A stretch of DNA of 10,131 nucleotides from Prevotella sp. Its GTDB lineage: Bacteria; Bacteroidota; Bacteroidia; Bacteroidales; Bacteroidaceae. The notes under the pieces were generated by a model, which did not search any database, was not told the DNA's origin, and worked only from the letters and a program-made list of their open reading frames with translations. The position numbers and the translations under genes are program-made. Shown in pieces: positions 1 to 7,776 of the stretch; the stretch's first letter is position 1; each line of letters opens with the position of its first letter. Where the stretch lies: NCBI GenBank assembly GCA_021204735.1, contig JAJPYV010000240.1, positions 1 through 10,131 of the forward strand, given 5' to 3'.

Positions 1-434
1 GTGAAATAACCCAATGGCAGCGACGTGATCTTCTTGTACAGCATATTGCGGATGTCCCGCACCACGCCCGTCCTTATGGGCACAATCGTGGCAGACGAAA
101 GAAAATACGCCCCAGTCTTCAAGAACGTCATGAATATAAGAAACATTCCTATCACAAGCAAAGTGGTGGTTGACCCGACAGTCTCCACCAACTGCTGCAC
201 ACAGTAATAAGCATTGTTCACTGCAACCTTGTCAAAACCGGCACTGCCCCACTCCATATATTCCAACTTTTGCGCATTCTCCTCTGTCTTGAAAAGAATT
301 TGCAGAATGGGAATCACCGCCATAAAAGAAAAAACATTCAATACCGCAGAAAGAATGTTGAAAACAACCGTCAGCACCATATATTTCTTATATGGTGGCA
401 AGAAACGGAACAATATCTGCATGAATTCTTTCAT
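1..434 (-). CDS. ABC exporter (MsbA-like), N-terminal fragment, runs off left edge
   Basis: An open frame of 144 codons starts at an ATG at 434 and reaches the left edge without a stop, so only the start of the gene is here. The protein begins MKEFMQILFRFLPPYKKY, followed by a hydrophobic segment at about residues 19-46 and a second at about 89-111. It then reads IVPIRTGVVRDIRNMLYKKI. This layout matches the N-terminal membrane domain of type IV ABC exporters, where the ATPase domain follows in the same chain. The ATPase part is outside the window, so Walker motifs cannot be checked. Such proteins sit in the inner membrane and export lipids, lipid A precursors or drugs; the substrate here is unknown. 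The gene lies 122 bases downstream of miaB on the same strand and has its own promoter in that gap. The family call is fairly sure; MsbA orthology is not. Confidence 0.8.
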   Translation of the reverse strand, partial: MKEFMQILFRFLPPYKKYMVLTVVFNILSAVLNVFSFMAVIPILQILFKTEENAQKLEYMEWGSAGFDKVAVNNAYYCVQQLVETVGSTTTLLVIGMFLIFMTFLKTGAYFLSSATIVPIRTGVVRDIRNMLYKKITSLPLGYF

Positions 435-497
435 CGGAATGGGTTTTTATAGAATGAAAACTCGCTTTATACTTCCCGAATGGAGCTAAGTTTTATG

Positions 498-528
498 CAA
501 AGTTAATACAAATTATGTTAACAACAAA
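498..528 (-). promoter_or_regulatory. Bacteroidota-type promoter of the ABC exporter gene
   Basis: On the minus strand TTTG (525-528) is followed by a 19-base spacer and then TAACTTTG (498-505). This fits the Bacteroidota consensus TTTG / TAnnTTTG exactly. Transcription would start near 491, leaving a leader of about 57 bases before the ATG at 434. The exporter can therefore be expressed apart from miaB. No clear terminator separates miaB from this promoter, so read-through is also possible. Confidence 0.75.
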
Positions 529-556
529 ACAAATAGTAATTAATTAGGAAAGACAA

Positions 557-1933
557 TCAAGAGACGACCACCCCTTTCAACGTAGCACTTGAACAGTCAG
601 TTATACGTACCCTCACTGTTTCGCCTACATGATGTTGCCCCTTGTCGAACACCACCATCTTATTCTGAATAGTGCGCCCACAAAGATTTTCCCTACTGCG
701 TTTGCTGAAGCCCTCCACCAAAACATCAAACTCCTTACCGACGTCACGAGCATTCGACTCCGCCGACAATTTTGTCTGTAACTCTATCATCTCAGCTAAG
801 CGACGAAGTTTAATATCTTCAGGAACATCGTCAGGAAGATGTTTAGACGCATACGTACCGGGACGCTCACTGTACTTAAACATAAAAGCAGAATCATACC
901 CCACCTCTCGCATAAGTGAAAGTGACATCTGATGATCCTCCTCCGTCTCACTATGATAACCAACGAAAATATCGGTTGAGATGCCACAGTCAGGAATTAT
1001 CCTCCTTATCGCTTCCACCCTGCCGAGATACCACTCACGGGTATATTTGCGGTTCATCAGTTTTAATATCCTATCTGATCCGCTTTGCACAGGCAAATGA
1101 ATATGGTGGCAAATGTTAGGCAACTCCGCAATCACCCTAAGCGTATCATCACTCATATCCTTAGGATGACTTGTCGTAAATCGTATCCGCATTTCAGGAA
1201 CAGCCTCCGCAACAATCCTAAGAAGATTAGGAAAATCAACACTCTTCCCAGCATTTTTGCTATCTAAGCCCTCCCCCTTAGGGGGGAGTTGGAGGGGGCT
1301 CTTATACGAATTTACATTCTGACCCAACAACGTAACCTCCTTGAAACCACGGTCACGAAGGTCACGAACCTCAGAAAGAATACTCTCTACATCCCTGCTG
1401 CGCTCTCGTCCTCGTGTATATGGCACTATGCAATAATGACAGAAATTGTTGCAGCCCCGCATAATACTTACGAAACCGCCCACACGTGCACCATGCAATC
1501 GTTGCGGCACGATGTCTCGATATGTCTCGGTAGTAGACAGTTCTATATTCATCGCCTTATGCCCTGTCTCCGCCTGAGCGATAAGGTCAGGCAACGAGAG
1601 ATAGGCATCAGGACCAGCCACAAGGTCGGCATGATGATTTTCAAGAAGGTCATCCTTAACCCTCTCCGCCATACAACCAAGAACACCTATGATCAATCTG
1701 CGCCCCCTGTGAATGGTCATGGCATGGATAGTGTCAAGACGGTTGAGAACCTTCTGTTCAGCATTATCACGTACACTGCATGTATTCAGAAAAACCGCAT
1801 CCGCCTCGTCAATACTCTCACATACCTCGTAACCGGCCATCTTCATAACCGAAGCAACCACCTCGCTGTCTGCCACATTCATCTGGCAACCGTATGTCTC
1901 GATATATAATTTCTTCATTCGCAATCCAATCAT
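557..1933 (-). CDS. miaB: tRNA-2-methylthio-N6-dimethylallyladenosine synthase MiaB
   Basis: MiaB is a radical-SAM iron-sulfur enzyme that adds a methylthio group to i6A37 of tRNAs reading UNN codons. Three domains are visible. The N-terminal UPF0004 domain has cluster cysteines C16, C52 and C87 in YGCQMN, NTCSVR and LGCMAE. The radical-SAM domain has C161, C165 and C168 in MRGCNNFCHYCIVPYTRG. A C-terminal TRAM domain covers about residues 395-458. The length of 458 is normal. Residues 212-223 (SPLQLPPKGEGL) are an unusual insertion encoded by a GC-rich palindrome. The ATG at 1933 overlaps the stop of the upstream DUF3108 gene (ATGA), which suggests translational coupling. A second in-frame ATG at 1918 would begin MKKLYIETYGCQMN, the usual family N-terminus, so the true start could be five codons later. 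tRNA-Phe(GAA), a classic MiaB substrate type, is encoded at the right end of this window. Confidence 0.96.
   Translation of the reverse strand: MIGLRMKKLYIETYGCQMNVADSEVVASVMKMAGYEVCESIDEADAVFLNTCSVRDNAEQKVLNRLDTIHAMTIHRGRRLIIGVLGCMAERVKDDLLENHHADLVAGPDAYLSLPDLIAQAETGHKAMNIELSTTETYRDIVPQRLHGARVGGFVSIMRGCNNFCHYCIVPYTRGRERSRDVESILSEVRDLRDRGFKEVTLLGQNVNSYKSPLQLPPKGEGLDSKNAGKSVDFPNLLRIVAEAVPEMRIRFTTSHPKDMSDDTLRVIAELPNICHHIHLPVQSGSDRILKLMNRKYTREWYLGRVEAIRRIIPDCGISTDIFVGYHSETEEDHQMSLSLMREVGYDSAFMFKYSERPGTYASKHLPDDVPEDIKLRRLAEMIELQTKLSAESNARDVGKEFDVLVEGFSKRSRENLCGRTIQNKMVVFDKGQHHVGETVRVRITDCSSATLKGVVVS
1267..1300. repeat. GC-rich palindromic element inside miaB
   Basis: This stretch is far more GC-rich than its surroundings and folds back on itself. 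The inner arms are CTCCCCC (1271-1277) and GGGGGAG (1282-1288) around a 4-base loop. An outer pair is AGCCC (1267-1271) with GGGCT (1296-1300). Read in the miaB frame it encodes S212 to L223. MiaB proteins of related bacteria, as I recall them, go from NVNSY to the next conserved block (FPxLLR) with only about ten residues between, whereas here there are 23. Short palindromes of this AGCCC...GGGCT kind occur in intergenic regions of Bacteroidota genomes, from memory; I could not search. Confidence 0.65.
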
Positions 1934-2742
1934 TTAACAATCGATTTAACTTCGTTGCGCATTCCGCTCATGCTCGTGATAAATGCCTTGGCAGAACCGA
2001 ACTTAAGATACATGTCAAGTCGTATAGGCACATGGTTGGCATCATCAGTAACGAAAAAGCGCGCAATCTCACGCCACTTGCCCCTTTCCTTTTCAGTGTA
2101 TGACAGTTCTAAGCAATTGTATTTCACATTATTATCCCCTTTGATAACCTTCTTTCCGCAATATTTCACCTGAGCAGGATTTGTATTTTTACCATCAGCA
2201 ATCTGGAAATTCACGACCTTTCCTACCGTCCAATTACCTAAATCAAAACTACGGGCTCGCAAGAAAATACTCATCATGTCATAAACACAACTGTTTGGAA
2301 CATAGTTGCGCAACTGTTTCGTACCGTCCTTATGAAGGCGTTGCTGCTTGATATTGCAATTACCCTTAGGATAAGAATACCACACCTCATCCACAGTGTA
2401 ACGCTTTCCCTCAACAGCACCCTTGCGATAGTATAGTGGCGCAAGGTCAGTAGTTACGTATGTGAGAAGGGTATCACGCATCAGAAACAAATTGTCTGCT
2501 CTTTTGTTGCCACTCGTTGTAAGACTTGCCTTAAAAGCCTGCTGACCATTATATGTTGTCTGTGTAGTGGTCATGGCCGCCGTTCCGGCATTCACCCACA
2601 CGAACTTCCAGTTGAAATAGAGGTTGTAAGCCAATTTCTCGCCTCCCTTGAATGCGGTATTTTTCATGGTACACTGTGCCTTGACAGAGCCGAAGAATAC
2701 AGTCAGTATGGTGATAAATAATATGTACCTTATTCGTCTCAT
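1930..2742 (-). CDS. Secreted DUF3108 domain protein
   Basis: The ATG at 2742 gives a 270-residue protein. It starts with a signal peptide: a basic start MRRIRY, a hydrophobic core ILFITILTVFFGSV and a likely cut after VKA, before QCTMKN. The frame stays open up to 2802, but that longer start would lie inside the upstream gene and bury the signal peptide, so 2742 is preferred. The rest matches DUF3108 as found in Bacteroidota: an AFKGGEKLAYNLYFNWKFVWV opening, then a beta-rich domain and the ending FGSAKAFITSMSG. It is probably periplasmic. DUF3108 has no settled function; the family is thought to form beta-barrel-like folds related to lipid- or lipoprotein-binding proteins, which is only suggestive. 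It starts 13 bases after the lipoprotein gene and its TGA overlaps the miaB ATG, so it sits mid-operon. Confidence 0.88.
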   Translation of the reverse strand: MRRIRYILFITILTVFFGSVKAQCTMKNTAFKGGEKLAYNLYFNWKFVWVNAGTAAMTTTQTTYNGQQAFKASLTTSGNKRADNLFLMRDTLLTYVTTDLAPLYYRKGAVEGKRYTVDEVWYSYPKGNCNIKQQRLHKDGTKQLRNYVPNSCVYDMMSIFLRARSFDLGNWTVGKVVNFQIADGKNTNPAQVKYCGKKVIKGDNNVKYNCLELSYTEKERGKWREIARFFVTDDANHVPIRLDMYLKFGSAKAFITSMSGMRNEVKSIVK

Positions 2743-2755
2743 TCTTATAGTAATT

Positions 2756-4702
2756 TTAGTTGCCTGGATATGGAATACCCTTCTTACTTGCCCTTTCAGC
2801 ATTACGTTGCTTTATCGCTTTCGCCTTATCGGGTTTTTGTTTGGTTATCTTCTCTGGTTTCTGTTTGTCAAGCCTCTTAGCAATGGGATTCCACGTAAGC
2901 GTCAAATCCCATTTCGCCTTACACTCAAACGCCTCCGGATAATAATAGGTAGTCTCCGCCTGTCGTCTTGTTGCATATTCACCCGTATCCCAAACACCGT
3001 TATTGTTGGAATCTATGAACATGCGCATATAGTATGTGCCAGGTTTAACATAATAGAACTCTGCATTTCCGTTTTGAGTAGACACCTCTTTGACCACGGC
3101 ATCAGAACTGTTCAGCAATTGCACTACAACAGTAGAATCCGACATACCCGTCAAGGAAATGAGAACAGTGGCGTATGAATCCTCCGTCTTTACCTTCAGA
3201 CCTTGTTTGAAAGCATCCGACACCCTGCCGTAAATATCAGTGAATGCAAGGGAGTCCACCTCAAAACTATATTCCACGCCAGGTCTCCATTCTCCTAAAA
3301 TCTCATAACTTCGGGGAACGCCCTCCTGTTCACGGAACACGAAAGGCGAGCGATACCACAACGTATCATATTTAGAGTACAAATGTATGCACGCAGTATC
3401 CACATATTGTAGAGGCACAGGCATAGTGATGATGATATTCTGGTCTGGATCAGGCTCTGAAGCCACTTTATATTTAGGTTCAAGAGCCTCAGCTGGCATC
3501 TCTGTTTCGTATGGTTTATCATGTTTCTTTGCCTTCTCCTGTTTCTTCTCCCATTCTTCACGGGCATCTTTTAGCCGCTTCATTCTTTTCTCATACGGGT
3601 CTTTCGACAGCATCTCCAAAGTATCTGTAAGCAACTGCAATATTCCTGCCGTATCGGTAGCCATGTATTTAATTTCTATATTGAGAGTATCCTGATTAAT
3701 CAACATTGAATCCCTCAACCAATAAGTAATAGTATCACGCTTTTCTGTTGGTTCGATAATAAAGGCATCTTTTTCGTCAAAGTTCAGACCCTTTAACTCT
3801 GGCAAGTTCTCATCACCATTACTGAAATACAACGTAAAGCGGTTGGCCTCCTTTCGCTCCGTCTTAATTAGATACCTATCTGTCTGTTCCTCCGTAAACG
3901 CACGCAGCACTATATCATCTGGAATGAAGTGAGTGTAAGGCACACGTCGTATGGAATCGATATGTAGGGAATCGAGCCATACAGTATCTTGACGGATATC
4001 TGGCTTGAAAGAGGGCACAATCAATGTAGTATCAAAAGCAATCTGCTCACTCCTTTGGTTGAAAATATAGTTGTTGTCGGCATCAGCAAGTGCATAAATA
4101 CGGTATTCTCCTGTGGCGACTCCTTTTATGATGAACTTGCCGCTGCCGTCTGTGCGTGACACACGTAGCATAGGTTCGTTGCAAAAGGCGGTATCACTGA
4201 GATTATTGTATAGTCCCACCAAAATACCCTTGATAGGTTCTAAGTTCTCCGCATTAAGTACGTAACCCGCCACCTCGAGCGTATCTATATGGTCACCAGT
4301 CGAAAAACTGTAAGTGTAATTGCCCAAGGGATTACTCTCGTTGTTGTCGGTAATGGCATCTGAAAAGTCAACTGTGTAAGTGGTGTTTTCTTTGAGTGTG
4401 TCCTTCAACTCTACAATAATCTTCTTGCCCGCTCCTTTTATCTCTGGTGTCTCAATCTGAGGTGGTGATATAACTACATTTTCAGTAGGATTGTCAATTT
4501 GAATGTATTCATCGAATGATATGACTATCTTCTTGGGTTTTACGCTAACACCCTGGTCATCGGGAGTGCAACCGATAATACGTGGGGGTGTCTCGTCATA
4601 CCATCCACCGTCGGGAGAACCCATTCTGGCACATGAACAGATTATCAGGAATATGCAAAATAGCATGACTGATAAAAACCCTTTGTTACTGTCTCCCATC
4701 AT
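2756..4702 (-). CDS. Large lipoprotein with SbsA-type Ig-like domain
   Basis: This 648-residue protein opens with a lipoprotein signal: hydrophobic FLSVMLFCIFLIICSC, with a lipobox I21-C22-S23-C24 (C22 is the alternative). The residues after C24 (ARMGSPDGG) lack the acidic export signal known for surface lipoproteins of this phylum, so it probably stays on the periplasmic side. ETPPRIIGCTPDDQGVSV, about residues 37-137, is a Big_5 (SbsA-type Ig-like) domain. A carboxypeptidase-regulatory-like beta sandwich follows at about 143-215 (VAGYVLN, SGKFIIKGVATGEYRIYA). A charged helix lies at 365-400, a second sandwich with a DSNNNGVWDTGE loop at 510-580, and a lysine-rich tail at 608-645. Family members beginning CAxxGxPxGGxxDETPP are common in Bacteroidota and have no established role. 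It starts 24 bases after the GH3 gene. ATGATG gives two adjacent starts, 4702 and 4699. Confidence 0.87.
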   Translation of the reverse strand: MMGDSNKGFLSVMLFCIFLIICSCARMGSPDGGWYDETPPRIIGCTPDDQGVSVKPKKIVISFDEYIQIDNPTENVVISPPQIETPEIKGAGKKIIVELKDTLKENTTYTVDFSDAITDNNESNPLGNYTYSFSTGDHIDTLEVAGYVLNAENLEPIKGILVGLYNNLSDTAFCNEPMLRVSRTDGSGKFIIKGVATGEYRIYALADADNNYIFNQRSEQIAFDTTLIVPSFKPDIRQDTVWLDSLHIDSIRRVPYTHFIPDDIVLRAFTEEQTDRYLIKTERKEANRFTLYFSNGDENLPELKGLNFDEKDAFIIEPTEKRDTITYWLRDSMLINQDTLNIEIKYMATDTAGILQLLTDTLEMLSKDPYEKRMKRLKDAREEWEKKQEKAKKHDKPYETEMPAEALEPKYKVASEPDPDQNIIITMPVPLQYVDTACIHLYSKYDTLWYRSPFVFREQEGVPRSYEILGEWRPGVEYSFEVDSLAFTDIYGRVSDAFKQGLKVKTEDSYATVLISLTGMSDSTVVVQLLNSSDAVVKEVSTQNGNAEFYYVKPGTYYMRMFIDSNNNGVWDTGEYATRRQAETTYYYPEAFECKAKWDLTLTWNPIAKRLDKQKPEKITKQKPDKAKAIKQRNAERASKKGIPYPGN

Positions 4703-4726
4703 TCTCGCCTATAATAATAAAACGGC

Positions 4727-6244
4727 TTATAACTTGCGGGCATTAATCCTCAACATCTGTTCGATGATATCACGACTGTTGTTCAGACGTGGCACCTTAT
4801 GCTGACCGCCCAACTTACCCCTCGATTTGAGCCAATCGTTGAAAAGACCTTTGCGTGCTATCACTATCTCAAGATGCTGCAGCGTAATATCCTTGAAACG
4901 TTTAGCCTCATAGTCGCTGTTCAGTTCCTGTAATTTGCCGTCGAGCAATGCCGCAAAAGCGTCAATATCCTCTGGCTCATGTGAGAATTCAATCAACCAC
5001 TGGTGTCGGCATTTGGCATTGCCATCCATAAACACCGGTGCGGCAGTATATTCCAATACCTGCGCCCCTGTCTGCTTGCAGGCAAAATCAAGACCCTTGT
5101 CTGCGTTATCCACGATAAGTTCCTCTCCGAAAGCATTTATAAAACTCTTGGTACGCCCGGTAATAACAAACTTATAGGGATTTATCGAAGTGAATTTTAC
5201 TGTATCTCCGATAATATAACGCCACAGACCACACGAAGTGGAAATCACCATTGCGTAATTAACACCAGTTTTAATGCCAGTCAATGGAACTACAGTCGGA
5301 TTATCGTTATAAAACTCATCTACAGGAATGAACTCATAGAAAATACCGTAATCGAGCATCAGCAACAACGACGGGTCTTTCAAATCACTCTGCAAACCAA
5401 AGAAACCTTCACTTGCATTGTACGTCTCCATGTAGTGCATGCCCGGCAAAGTGATAATCTTCTCATATTGCTTGCGATATGGTGTGAATGCCACGCCCCC
5501 ATGAAAAAAAACCTCAAGATTTGGCCATACCTCATCAATACTCTCCTTGCCGGAAAGTTCCAACACTTCTTTAAGAACGGAAAGCATCCACGAAGGGACA
5601 CCGCTTATTGATACCACATTCCTGTTCATTGTTTCCAAAGCAATACGCTCTCGTTTCACCTCAAAATCAGACAACAGAGCGGTTTGCTTTTTAGGAACTC
5701 TCAGAAAATTTACGAAAGGATTTATTCTGTCAATGAGTATTGCACTAAGGTCACCTACAAGACTGTTTGGAAGGTCGTAATTCTGTGAATGACTGCCGCC
5801 AAGTATCAGTCCCTTTCCCGAAAAAAAGTTACTCTTTGGATTGTTCGCCAAATAGAGAGCAACGGTATCTATACCTCCCTGATAGTGAATATGACTAAGT
5901 CCGTCACGACTTACAGGAATGAATTTTGACTTGTCGTTGGTAGTTCCCGACGACTTGGCAAACCACTTTACCGTACCCTGCCAAAGTACGTCTGCCTCTC
6001 CGTGGCGCATGCGGTCTATTTCATCTTTAAGGTCCTCGTAGCTATTCAGTGGGACGTTAGCCGCAAAGTCCTTATACGATTTTATATTTCCAAATATATG
6101 CTTGCGCCCATATTCAGTGTTCTTCGCCCTTCCGATGAGATATTTCAACATCTCATTTTGTATATCTTCTGCCCCATGTACGTATCTTCCAATTTCTTTC
6201 CGCCTTGAAAGGAACGCCGTGCTGATTATACTCGTAATACTCAT
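4727..6244 (-). CDS. GH3 family acyl-adenylating enzyme (GH3 auxin-responsive promoter family)
   Basis: The 505-residue protein is a full-length GH3 enzyme. Plant members adenylate a carboxylic acid with ATP and then join it to an amino acid. The three nucleotide-binding motifs are visible: SSGTTNDKSKFIPVS at 98-112, YNASEGFF at 275-282, and WRYIIGDTVKF at 341-351 with the conserved aspartate D347. The C-terminal part (about 375-505) is the mobile cap, ending in a GKLGGQHKVPRL segment typical of bacterial GH3 proteins. There is no signal peptide, so it should be cytoplasmic. The acid and the amine substrates in Bacteroidota are unknown. It is the first gene of the minus-strand operon and has its own promoter; the lipoprotein and DUF3108 partners suggest an envelope-related product, which is inference. 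The older label 'auxin-responsive promoter' is misleading for a bacterium. Confidence 0.92.
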   Translation of the reverse strand: MSITSIISTAFLSRRKEIGRYVHGAEDIQNEMLKYLIGRAKNTEYGRKHIFGNIKSYKDFAANVPLNSYEDLKDEIDRMRHGEADVLWQGTVKWFAKSSGTTNDKSKFIPVSRDGLSHIHYQGGIDTVALYLANNPKSNFFSGKGLILGGSHSQNYDLPNSLVGDLSAILIDRINPFVNFLRVPKKQTALLSDFEVKRERIALETMNRNVVSISGVPSWMLSVLKEVLELSGKESIDEVWPNLEVFFHGGVAFTPYRKQYEKIITLPGMHYMETYNASEGFFGLQSDLKDPSLLLMLDYGIFYEFIPVDEFYNDNPTVVPLTGIKTGVNYAMVISTSCGLWRYIIGDTVKFTSINPYKFVITGRTKSFINAFGEELIVDNADKGLDFACKQTGAQVLEYTAAPVFMDGNAKCRHQWLIEFSHEPEDIDAFAALLDGKLQELNSDYEAKRFKDITLQHLEIVIARKGLFNDWLKSRGKLGGQHKVPRLNNSRDIIEQMLRINARKL

Positions 6245-6264
6245 GTGTAAAGAGGTTTGACTTG

Positions 6265-6296
6265 CAAAATTATATCAAACTTTTCTAATACAGCAA
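6265..6296 (-). promoter_or_regulatory. Promoter of the GH3-lipoprotein-DUF3108-miaB operon
   Basis: On the minus strand TTG (6294-6296) is followed by 21 bases and then TAATTTTG (6265-6272), matching the Bacteroidota -7 element TAnnTTTG. The spacer is one or two bases longer than ideal. Transcription would begin near 6258, giving a leader of about 14 bases before the ATG at 6244. Confidence 0.6.
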
Positions 6297-6387
6297 TATT
6301 TTAGCATTGTTAACACCCTACAATGCAATTATAATGACAAAAATTAAAGAATTTATTAAGACAAAACAGTACAAAACTGCCAATCAG

Positions 6388-6465
6388 CACTTACAAAGTG
6401 TATTTTCTTTAGTGAAAAAATTATTCGAGTATTATTTCTGTAAGTGGAAAAAAGCACTACCTTTG
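6388..6465 (+). promoter_or_regulatory. ilvA promoter with operator-like inverted repeats
   Basis: TACCTTTG at 6458-6465 is a perfect -7 element, predicting a start near 6472. A good TTTG -33 element is missing; TTTCTG (6435-6440) is the nearest candidate. CACTTACA (6388-6395) and TGTAAGTG (6439-6446) form an exact 8-base inverted repeat, and the second arm falls where the -33 element should be. CACTT-ACA-AAGTG at 6388-6400 is itself a small palindrome. A weak core promoter with a palindrome over -33 would suit regulation by a DNA-binding protein, but no regulator can be named. Confidence 0.5.
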
Positions 6466-6484
6466 CACGGTACGAAAAATCAAT

Positions 6485-7720
6485 ATGTCAAAAAAACGCA
6501 ATATGCTTAGTTTAGATGATTTCTACAAAGCTCGCTATGTGCTTAATAAGATTCTCAGGCGTACAGACCTTGTTCACGCCCCGAAATTAAACCCAGAAAG
6601 TGATATTTACCTCAAACCGGAAAGTCTGCAAATAACAGGTTCATTCAAAATCCGTGGGGCATACTACAAGATCTCACAACTCACTGCGGAGGAAAAGGCA
6701 AAAGGTGTAGTAGCTTGTTCGGCAGGCAATCATGCACAAGGCGTGGCTCTCGGTGCTACGGCTAACGGTATAAAGTCGCTCATCTGTCTGCCGGAAGGCG
6801 CGCCAATCAGTAAGGTAGAGGCAACACGCCGCTTGGGTGCGGAGATTTGTCTCGTTCCTGGCGTCTATGACGATGCCTACCAGCGTGCCATCCAACTGCG
6901 TGACGAGCATGGATACACATTCATCCACCCGTTTGAGGACAAGTATGTCATTGCCGGTCAGGGAACAATCGGACTTGAGCTTCTTGAACAGTTGCCCGAA
7001 GTGGAGGCTGTTGTAATTCCTATCGGAGGCGGTGGACTGATAAGTGGTGTGGCTTACGCAATGAAGCAGTTGAACCCTAAGATACAGATTTACGGAGTGC
7101 AGGCTACCGGTGCGCCGTCGATGTTCCAGAGTATGAAAGCTCACAAACCTGAAACGCTAAGTTGGGTATCTACGGTTGCCGACGGTATAGCAGTAAAAAC
7201 ACCAGGCGAGATGACCTACGATTTATGTTCCAAATATGTAGACGATGTAGTGCTTGTAACAGAAGACGAAATTTGTGCCGCTATACTCCGACTGATTGAA
7301 GAGGAGAAGATGGTTGCTGAAGGTGCTGGGGCTGTAAGCGTGGCTGCCGTAATGTTCAACAAAGCTCCGGTAAAGGGCAAGAAAACAATATGTCTCGTAA
7401 GTGGTGGCAACATTGATGTTACCATATTGAACCGTGTCATCAGTCGTGGTTTGGAGAAAGACGGCAGGCTCTGTCTACTTTCTTTGGATCTTGAGGACAA
7501 GCCTGGTCAGCTTTCGGAAGTGAGCCGTGTAATCGCCGAGTTGGGTGCCAACGTGGTAAGCGTATATCATGAGCGCAGTACTGTGAGAGACGATATAAAT
7601 GCCTGTGAGCTACGGGTAAAGATTGAGACACGCAACAGCGACCATGTCAATCAGATAATAGAACGACTGAAATCTAAGGGTTTTGTACTGACACAACCAT
7701 CCCCAGAAATCGTCAGTTGA
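6485..7720 (+). CDS. ilvA: Threonine ammonia-lyase (threonine dehydratase) with ACT domain
   Basis: This PLP enzyme turns L-threonine into 2-oxobutanoate and ammonia, the first step of isoleucine synthesis; it also acts on serine. The fold-type II PLP domain covers about residues 15-325. The Schiff-base lysine is K55 in TGSFKIRGA. The phosphate-binding glycine loop is GGGGL at 181-185, and SGGN at 307-310 holds the cofactor ring. A single ACT domain at about 330-405 (CLLSLDLEDKPGQLSEVSRVIAELGANVVSVYHER) suggests control by an amino acid, as in the roughly 400-residue class rather than the 514-residue E. coli IlvA. The catabolic name tdcB could also be used; the ACT domain favours ilvA. The ATG at 6485 leaves a leader of only about 13 bases after the promoter. 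A second ATG at 6503 (MLSLDDFYKARYVL) fits family N-termini as well and may be the real start. Confidence 0.94.
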   Translation: MSKKRNMLSLDDFYKARYVLNKILRRTDLVHAPKLNPESDIYLKPESLQITGSFKIRGAYYKISQLTAEEKAKGVVACSAGNHAQGVALGATANGIKSLICLPEGAPISKVEATRRLGAEICLVPGVYDDAYQRAIQLRDEHGYTFIHPFEDKYVIAGQGTIGLELLEQLPEVEAVVIPIGGGGLISGVAYAMKQLNPKIQIYGVQATGAPSMFQSMKAHKPETLSWVSTVADGIAVKTPGEMTYDLCSKYVDDVVLVTEDEICAAILRLIEEEKMVAEGAGAVSVAAVMFNKAPVKGKKTICLVSGGNIDVTILNRVISRGLEKDGRLCLLSLDLEDKPGQLSEVSRVIAELGANVVSVYHERSTVRDDINACELRVKIETRNSDHVNQIIERLKSKGFVLTQPSPEIVS

Positions 7721-7741
7721 TATTAGCGAATTATCGCAACG

Positions 7742-7776
7742 TGTAGGGACACACCCGTAATTGGCACTCATCCAAT
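7742..7776. repeat. Possible degenerate third copy of the hairpin repeat
   Basis: TGTAGGGACACACC begins here with the same TGTAGGG tag that opens the two fuller copies at 7776 and 7912. It is followed by a short inverted repeat ATTGG (7760-7764) / CCAAT (7772-7776). The second hairpin and the AT-rich tail are absent, so this may be a decayed copy or a chance match. Confidence 0.35.

Noticed and set aside
1289..1909. A 206-codon plus-strand open frame opposite miaB
   Set aside because: It lies wholly antisense to miaB, whose cluster cysteines and domains are intact. The translation shows no recognisable domain.
2743..2802. The longer start (2802) for the DUF3108 protein
   Set aside because: It would overlap the lipoprotein gene by 47 bases and place 20 residues ahead of a clear signal peptide.
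2648..3178. A 176-codon plus-strand open frame with hydrophobic stretches
   Set aside because: It is antisense to the DUF3108 signal peptide and the lipoprotein C-terminus. The hydrophobicity is the mirror of those genes, and no start signal precedes it.
6466..6484. Attenuator or riboswitch ahead of ilvA
   Set aside because: The predicted leader is only about 13 bases, too short for a leader peptide or an aptamer.
6307..6510. A 67-codon open frame upstream of ilvA on the plus strand
   Set aside because: It runs through the ilvA promoter and overlaps the ilvA start in another frame. Its composition is that of AT-rich intergenic DNA and it matches no family I know.
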